Origin: Porphyromonadaceae bacterium
Lineage (GTDB): Bacteria; Bacteroidota; Bacteroidia; Bacteroidales; Dysgonomonadaceae
Assembly: GCA_022840285.1 (NCBI GenBank)
Contig: JALHIE010000029.1
Location: forward strand, 1 to 36,163
DNA: 36,163 bases
Direction: 5' to 3'
Shown here in pieces: positions 31,472 through 36,163 of the stretch (positions within the stretch are counted from its first letter, which is position 1; every line of letters starts with the position of its first letter). Both the position numbers and the translations under genes were made by a program. The notes beneath the pieces are model-generated. The model had not been told where the DNA came from, made no database searches, and saw only the letters and a program-made list of their open reading frames with translations.

Positions 31472-31882
31472 TTAAATTTCAGCGTCGTCCAACGCGTCTT
31501 CGAAGTTCAAGGGAAAAACTTTGGTTATCTTTTGGCTCTTGATCAGCGGTTTCAGTTTTTTCAGGACAATCTCCTTATAATAGGGAGCGTTGGAGTGCAC
31601 CTTATAGGCATCCTCACTTTCGTAACTCTCGTAAAGAAATATCCGGGCAGGCTCCTGCTCACTCAACAGGACATCGTAAACCAGGCAACCTTCTTCGTTT
31701 TCAAGAGTTTGCGTTTGAATATCGGACAGTAATTCTATGGCCTCATCCAACCGTGCCTCATCCAACATGAACTCAACCAAAATCACATAGGGTTCACCCG
31801 CGGTTTGTGCCTGTAATGCGTGGGGAGGAACCAAAAGAAGCATCAAGAAAAGCGTACAGAAAAGAAACAATTGCTTTTGCAT
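31472..31882 (-). CDS. Secreted ABM-domain (putative quinol monooxygenase-like) protein
   Basis: Protein of 136 aa. A clear signal peptide (MQKQLFLFCTLFLMLLLVPPHALQAQ) precedes a single antibiotic-biosynthesis-monooxygenase (ABM, dimeric alpha-beta barrel) domain. Visible parts are YVILVEFMLDEARLDEAIELLSDI, NEEGCLVYDVLLSEQEPARIFLYESYESEDAYKVHSNAPYYKEIV and KPLIKSQKITKVF. ABM proteins are usually cytoplasmic dimers (e.g. YgiN-type quinol monooxygenases), so export is uncommon. There are 26 bases between it and the DUF3108 gene, which suggests co-transcription. Substrate unknown. Confidence 0.85.
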   Translation of the reverse strand: MQKQLFLFCTLFLMLLLVPPHALQAQTAGEPYVILVEFMLDEARLDEAIELLSDIQTQTLENEEGCLVYDVLLSEQEPARIFLYESYESEDAYKVHSNAPYYKEIVLKKLKPLIKSQKITKVFPLNFEDALDDAEI

Positions 31883-31908
31883 AGGTAAAGAAATTTATAA
31901 AAGATGAT

Positions 31909-32709
31909 TTAGTTTCGCAGCCCGGTAACATTTTTCAACACGGCACGGATCGCCCCGATCTTTAAATGTGTGTTGATGACTATGGGAACCCTGTTTGTAT
32001 CATCGGTCAATGAAGCACTAATGGCCTCTTTCTTGTTTTCGAACGCCTTATCGTAGATGGTCAGGGAAATTTGAATTGTGTTGTAGGTTTGTCCGTCGTT
32101 GGCCTTAATCACTGACGTTCCGTTGTGGTTGACTGCCATGTTCACGATTTCTCTTCCGGAAAGAAAACGGATCTGCTTTTGGTCTCCGGGCTCCATATCC
32201 GAGTAATCCAGGTTCCGGATTAACGCCAACACCGACAGGTAGTCGTATGTACATTCGTGGGTAGTAATGGTTTCTTCGAATTTCTTTTTTCCGTTAAAAA
32301 TACGGTTTGTCCTTACTTTTATCCCATCCTCCGCATAACTGAAAGACTGCACTTCCCGGGAGTAATCTTTCCCTTCAAATGCATTCTTGGTGAAGAGCAG
32401 TGGCCTCAGGTCCATGTCGATATAGGAAACAAGCGTATCGTTGACCGTATAAATACTTCCGGCCAATCCGCTGGTATTGAGAAGCATGCGAATATTAAAC
32501 GCGCTATTGCCCTTGTAGTTTACCAGGTCGGTGGTTAACGATCCTGTACCTGCCTTAGCGTTCATTATGCCGTAATTGAAATACAAATCGTAAGCGATGC
32601 TCTCTCCGTCTTTAAAAGAGTTGTTGATGATCTTGCATTGGGCAGTTGTTTCCTGAGGCAAGAGCATGATTAAGATAAATAAGAGAAACAATTGAATTGT
32701 TTTGTTCAT
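31909..32709 (-). CDS. DUF3108 domain protein, exported
   Basis: Exported protein of 266 aa. A signal peptide (ending LLPQETTAQ) precedes the DUF3108 domain, with DGESIAYDLYFNYGIMNAKAGTGSL, LLFTKNAFEGKDYSREVQSFSY, DYLSVLALIRNLDYSDMEPGDQKQIRFLSG and the C-terminal DTNRVPIVINTHLKIGAIRAVL. DUF3108 proteins are periplasmic or envelope-associated with a lipocalin-like strand pattern; function is not established. Two ATGs two codons apart (32715 and 32709) are both usable. It follows the Ig-like lipoprotein gene closely, as in other Bacteroidales. Confidence 0.88.
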   Translation of the reverse strand: MNKTIQLFLLFILIMLLPQETTAQCKIINNSFKDGESIAYDLYFNYGIMNAKAGTGSLTTDLVNYKGNSAFNIRMLLNTSGLAGSIYTVNDTLVSYIDMDLRPLLFTKNAFEGKDYSREVQSFSYAEDGIKVRTNRIFNGKKKFEETITTHECTYDYLSVLALIRNLDYSDMEPGDQKQIRFLSGREIVNMAVNHNGTSVIKANDGQTYNTIQISLTIYDKAFENKKEAISASLTDDTNRVPIVINTHLKIGAIRAVLKNVTGLRN

Positions 32710-32733
32710 TTTCATTCGTTTGGGTTAGTACGG

Positions 32734-34695
32734 TTACCGGGTGGGAGTGCCTTGTCTCTGCATCGGCGTTGTCTGCCCGCCCATGCCAGCTGATCCACCG
32801 GGGAAAGGAGAGCCGCCGCGTTGATTTTGCTGGCGCTCACGCTCTTCGTTGAGGTTGCGGCGTTTCTTCTCTTCGGGTTTATTTTTGGTGATTTCAAGCG
32901 GTTTTTGCTTATCTAACGGCAACTCCGTGACATCCCACGACTCTTCGTGGTCGGTGTATGCCCTGATCTCGTAAGCTCCCGGATAATAATAGACCCTTTC
33001 GGGCTGCCTCCCCTTTTCATAATCGCCTGTCGTCCATTCACCGTCTCCGTTGTCATCTATGAAAAGCCGAGCATACAGGGTCCCCGGGTTGATATCGAAA
33101 ATCAACGCTTCGTTGTTTTTGACACGTACTTTTCGAAAAGGTTTATCCGATTTGTCCAGTAGTTCTACGTAAGCAGGTTTTCCTACCGGCAAACCCGACA
33201 GCTGGAACATTAAATTTCCGTACTGATCCAGCGTTTTTACGGTAAACGCCTGTTCTACCCTGTTATTCCACAATCCGTAGATGCTGTGGACGGTTGCCGA
33301 GTCGATGTTCAACGCATATTTCCCTCCGGGTTCCCATTTATGCCGAAGCGTATACTTACGGGGATTGAGCGTGTCACCGAGCATCGTGAAAGGGACAGGC
33401 GAGAAAACAGAATCCACTTCGTACGTAAGCTTCACCTTCGATGAATCGAAGTCGATCACCGGCTGTTCAAACTCCAACTGAACCGGTGAATAAATTTCGT
33501 GAGAGGAGCGGATATTGTGGTTGACCATCAAAAAACGCACTTCTTCCTCTTTTTCTTCCTCTCCTTTTTCTCTGTTGGTCTGCCGCGGTTCGCGGAATGT
33601 GAAGCTCAATGTATCCGATTGCATAAGGTCCCGGTTCAACGAATCGGTTTTCAGGTAATTCATTTTCAATATAACGGTATCTTGTCGCAAAATCAATGAG
33701 TCGGATATCCACAGGGAAAGGGTATCGTTCCCTTTACTCTTTTCCATCAAGTACCAGCTATCGTTGTCAGATGCCGGCCTCAACAGTTCGAAAACAGGCT
33801 CCTGGGTAGGAGCAGCAAAAAAGACTACAAGCTTCTCCCGCTGGATCCGTTCGTGCTTTTGAAAATACTTCCGTTGAAATCCGGACGAAAATGAGCGTAG
33901 TAAAATATCATCGGGGAGAAATCGGGTGTAATTTACCGCAATTACGGTATCTATGGTCACACTGTCTCTGAAAACCGTGTCCTGCCGCACAGCAGGTATC
34001 GACGACGGCACAACGATAGAATCAAGAAAAGCGACAGCTTCCTGCGGATTGTCGTACTTATAGTCTCTGTTTTTATCGTCGAGAGCAAAAATCCTGTATT
34101 TGCCTGCGGCTAATCCTCTTACTGTGAACCTTCCGCGTGAGTCAGTTCTTGAGATCCTTTCAAAAGGTGTTCTTACAAAAGCGGTATCGTCCAGGTTGGT
34201 GTGCATACCCACATAAATACCCTGGGCAGGTTCCAGGTTTTCTGCTGATAACACTTTACCGGAAACAGCGAGCGTATCGAGCTGATTCCCGGTAGAGAAA
34301 GAGAGGGAAAAATTCTCGAGAGGGTTTCCTTCGTTGTTATCTACGAGGGCATCAGTAAAATCGATGGTGTAGGTGGTGTTGGGCAACAACTCGTCGTTAA
34401 ACTCCACAACGGCTTTCTTTCCCACCGATTTTATCACCGGCATATTTATCTGCGGCGGCGTGATGATCACTTTTTCGGTCGGTTTCTCTATTTTTATGTT
34501 CTCATCAAATTCGATTTCAACGATTTTCCGGTCTACGTTTAGCGCGCTGTTCTGTGGATTGGAACGAACTACTCTCGGAGGTGCCTCGTCGTACAGCCCT
34601 CCCGTAGGCGCCGCCATATTTGCACATGAACACAACAGAAAAAGGACCCCTGCAAGAAAAGTGAGTGTGGATATATGTTTCAACAACCTTGTCAT
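32734..34695 (-). CDS. Ig-like domain lipoprotein (SbsA/Big_5 type)
   Basis: Predicted outer-membrane lipoprotein of 653 aa. The signal peptide ends in lipobox LCSC (Cys24), followed by AAPTGGLYDEAPPRVVRSNPQN. The N-terminal SbsA Ig-like domain runs over about residues 35-130 (VDRKIVEIEFDENIKI, PNTTYTIDFTDALVDNNEGNPL). A carboxypeptidase-like regulatory fold follows (SGKVLSAENLEPAQGIYVGMH, GRFTVRGLAAGKYRIFALDD), and the middle is a long beta-rich region. The tail is low-complexity, rich in Gln, Arg, Gly and Pro (ERERQQNQRGGSPFPGG). I chose the ATG at 34695; one at 34704 adds three residues. Function is unknown. Confidence 0.86.
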   Translation of the reverse strand: MTRLLKHISTLTFLAGVLFLLCSCANMAAPTGGLYDEAPPRVVRSNPQNSALNVDRKIVEIEFDENIKIEKPTEKVIITPPQINMPVIKSVGKKAVVEFNDELLPNTTYTIDFTDALVDNNEGNPLENFSLSFSTGNQLDTLAVSGKVLSAENLEPAQGIYVGMHTNLDDTAFVRTPFERISRTDSRGRFTVRGLAAGKYRIFALDDKNRDYKYDNPQEAVAFLDSIVVPSSIPAVRQDTVFRDSVTIDTVIAVNYTRFLPDDILLRSFSSGFQRKYFQKHERIQREKLVVFFAAPTQEPVFELLRPASDNDSWYLMEKSKGNDTLSLWISDSLILRQDTVILKMNYLKTDSLNRDLMQSDTLSFTFREPRQTNREKGEEEKEEEVRFLMVNHNIRSSHEIYSPVQLEFEQPVIDFDSSKVKLTYEVDSVFSPVPFTMLGDTLNPRKYTLRHKWEPGGKYALNIDSATVHSIYGLWNNRVEQAFTVKTLDQYGNLMFQLSGLPVGKPAYVELLDKSDKPFRKVRVKNNEALIFDINPGTLYARLFIDDNGDGEWTTGDYEKGRQPERVYYYPGAYEIRAYTDHEESWDVTELPLDKQKPLEITKNKPEEKKRRNLNEERERQQNQRGGSPFPGGSAGMGGQTTPMQRQGTPTR

Positions 34696-34726
34696 TATTA
34701 CCATACTACCGTTAGTATAATTGGCG

Positions 34727-34734
34727 CAAAAATA
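34727..34734 (-). promoter_or_regulatory. Bacteroidetes -7 element for the Ig-like/DUF3108 genes
   Basis: TATTTTTG followed by CG on the minus strand, about 31 bases upstream of the chosen ATG, matches TAnnTTTG. No exact -33 motif at the usual spacing. Confidence 0.5.
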
Positions 34735-34811
34735 CAACGAATTAAGTAGTTTTTAGAGTTTTGATGGTTAAAAAAAAAGGAAATTCCGTAAATACAAGAT
34801 GTTTTGCCGCA

Positions 34812-36086
34812 TTACCGGGCTAAAATGTGATAGCCGATTTTGCAATACAAGCATTTCCGCTTATCACAATACTCTCTCCTTAACTGAATAAGTGCTTGAG
34901 AATCGAATGCATTGAAAAGGGATATACCGGAAGCCGTAAATTCGGCAACGATGGCATTTCGTTCCGGCTTTACCGATTCAAGAATATGCATCGCCCTGTC
35001 GCAATACTTATCCTGGCCGGTTTTCCTACCGTAGGCAAAGAGCATGGGAACCACCGTGTTGATAAGAATAACATTGAAAGAAGATTCCCCCAGGTACTTG
35101 CAGGATTTTACCGATTCTTTTCCAAAAGAATAATGGGTGTGCCAGTAACTTGACGTCTCGACCTGGAAATGGAGCCGAAGCTGTTTATAATCTTCTTTCT
35201 CGAGTATGGACGAGAAAAGTCGCCCCGACTTTTTCAGCAAGGCTGCCAGTTGTGCGATGCGTACCTGCGGAAATGCACGGGGACGTGCGCGCAATTTCTT
35301 GAACAAAAAACCATCGATGGGCTTCAGTTGGTACTTATGCTTTAAGAACTCGTATTCTTTCTTGAGTTGTAGGAAATAATCGTCTGAAACAGCATTGTCA
35401 CACAACATACCGGCTTGTCCAAACAGCAACGCTTCTACCTGAAAAAGGCTGTCGTTATTTCTTTGAATACAGTGGAGAGGAAGGCTCAACGCCAATCGCT
35501 CAAACCCATCGGAATTTAATCCGAATCCGAAGTTCCTGACCAGCAGGACATACAATACATGATCCCAGGAGTTGTTGAAACGAACCATATGCATAAAGAT
35601 ATCGTTGATCTTTCGCTCCAATCGTTCAATCCCCACCACAGTCAACCAAGAACGTATGATTTCCTTTTCCACCACAGGAAGGTGATATTTGCACGGTAAG
35701 TTCGATCTGCTGTTGAGTAAATAGGCTGCATTTTTTCTTACATTGTCGGGAACGACCAATTGCATTTGCGGAACCTCCACTCCTTTTTGATTCTTCACAG
35801 TGCCCCTCACCTGTTCCGTCACGTGTAAAATCACCGAATTGTAGCTCTCATCGGCATGGTGACCATGCTTGATCCAATCGTTGGAGGATGAATGGATCTC
35901 CACATCCCCGGCCCACACCCGATCCCCCATTTTGATTTTGGCATTGAAAAAGTCGGCTCCTGCATCGGTGTTGTGCATTCCCGGGTCGATGATCTCTATT
36001 TTCTGGCCATCCGTTGTTTGGAGATCGGTCTGGCTGAAAAGCCGGTATTTCCAAACATAATGAAGTAAATGTTCGTTGTTTGTCAT
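34812..36086 (-). CDS. DUF2851 family protein
   Basis: Cytoplasmic protein of 424 aa of the Bacteroidetes DUF2851 family, without signal peptide or membrane segments. The most conserved part is N-terminal: NTDAGADFFNAKIKMGDRVWAGDVEIH, then DWIKHGHHAD and SYNSVILHVTE. Later parts include FGFGLNSDGFERLALSLP, RPRAFPQVRIAQLAAL and a C-terminal Cys-rich end (EYCDKRKCLYCKIGYHIL). The acidic and Glu-X-His pattern in the N-terminal strands recalls PD-(D/E)XK-type nuclease cores, but this is only a suggestion. Function is not known. It has its own promoter. Confidence 0.88.
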   Translation of the reverse strand: MTNNEHLLHYVWKYRLFSQTDLQTTDGQKIEIIDPGMHNTDAGADFFNAKIKMGDRVWAGDVEIHSSSNDWIKHGHHADESYNSVILHVTEQVRGTVKNQKGVEVPQMQLVVPDNVRKNAAYLLNSRSNLPCKYHLPVVEKEIIRSWLTVVGIERLERKINDIFMHMVRFNNSWDHVLYVLLVRNFGFGLNSDGFERLALSLPLHCIQRNNDSLFQVEALLFGQAGMLCDNAVSDDYFLQLKKEYEFLKHKYQLKPIDGFLFKKLRARPRAFPQVRIAQLAALLKKSGRLFSSILEKEDYKQLRLHFQVETSSYWHTHYSFGKESVKSCKYLGESSFNVILINTVVPMLFAYGRKTGQDKYCDRAMHILESVKPERNAIVAEFTASGISLFNAFDSQALIQLRREYCDKRKCLYCKIGYHILAR

Positions 36087-36110
36087 ATCTCTTTAAGGTT
36101 GTTTGGAGTT

Positions 36111-36141
36111 CAAATATACAATTATATTCGTATCCTGTCAA
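36111..36141 (-). promoter_or_regulatory. Promoter for the DUF2851 gene
   Basis: On the minus strand TATATTTG (36111-36118) fits the TAnnTTTG -7 element, and TTGACA (36136-36141) lies upstream with its TTG 20 bases away, giving the best two-part promoter in the right half of the window. The ATG follows 25 bases after the -7 element. Confidence 0.6.
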
Positions 36142-36163
36142 CGGTATATTCGTTTTTCAATAT

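Overview
The window looks like a chromosomal segment of a Bacteroidota species, most likely order Bacteroidales. The evidence is a trp operon in the order E-G-D-C-F-A, promoters of the Bacteroidetes TAnnTTTG type, a TonB receptor/FecR/ECF-sigma regulon, DUF4249, DUF6089, DUF6242 and DUF2851 proteins, a PorV homologue, and the envelope block DUF6089-uppS-bamA-ompH-ompH seen in Porphyromonas and relatives. Family Dysgonomonadaceae (Proteiniphilum/Petrimonas-like) is plausible but is inference. I saw no rRNA, tRNA, CRISPR array, intact IS element or phage gene.

Layout. 2-5210 (+): tryptophan operon trpEGDCFA, with trpB presumably just upstream of the window. 5279-6163 (+): EamA/DMT-type permease. 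6170-12169 (-): a cell-surface signalling and uptake operon, read as ECF sigma, small beta-barrel, FecR anti-sigma, TonB-dependent receptor, DUF4249 lipoprotein. 12191-12547: a gene-poor interval holding a decayed 3' end of a second EamA gene. 12548-13614 (-): pyrE plus an SRPBCC-like protein. 13722-15743 (-): prmC-recX-comF, divergent from ribD (15778-16842, +).

16880-23617 (+): envelope biogenesis block made of a DUF6242 kelch-like lipoprotein, DUF6089/PorG-like barrel, UppS, BamA and two OmpH/Skp chaperones. It ends at a near-perfect bidirectional terminator shared with a small convergent coiled-coil gene (23665-24030, -). 24152-26690 (+): adk-obgE-pgeF. 26756-36086 (-): DUF2795 protein, PduO-type cobalamin adenosyltransferase, degenerate methyltransferase-like protein, IspF, PorV, FAH-family hydrolase, Rex, secreted ABM-domain protein, DUF3108 protein, Ig-like lipoprotein and DUF2851 protein.

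Most of the content is ordinary housekeeping and envelope biology, and I did not find a convincing new defence or mobile system. The strongest anomalies lie in the envelope block. The bamA reading frame is broken where about 35-40 POTRA residues are missing. It appears to have a second, in-frame loss in the barrel, and it carries a 47-codon Gly-Tyr tract in a predicted surface loop. The DUF6242 gene has its promoter fused to its signal peptide with no start codon. These three apparent short deletions within 4.3 kb suggest either an assembly problem or real local decay. The second notable point is that the 6-kb sigma/TonB operon is bracketed by two related EamA 3' ends.
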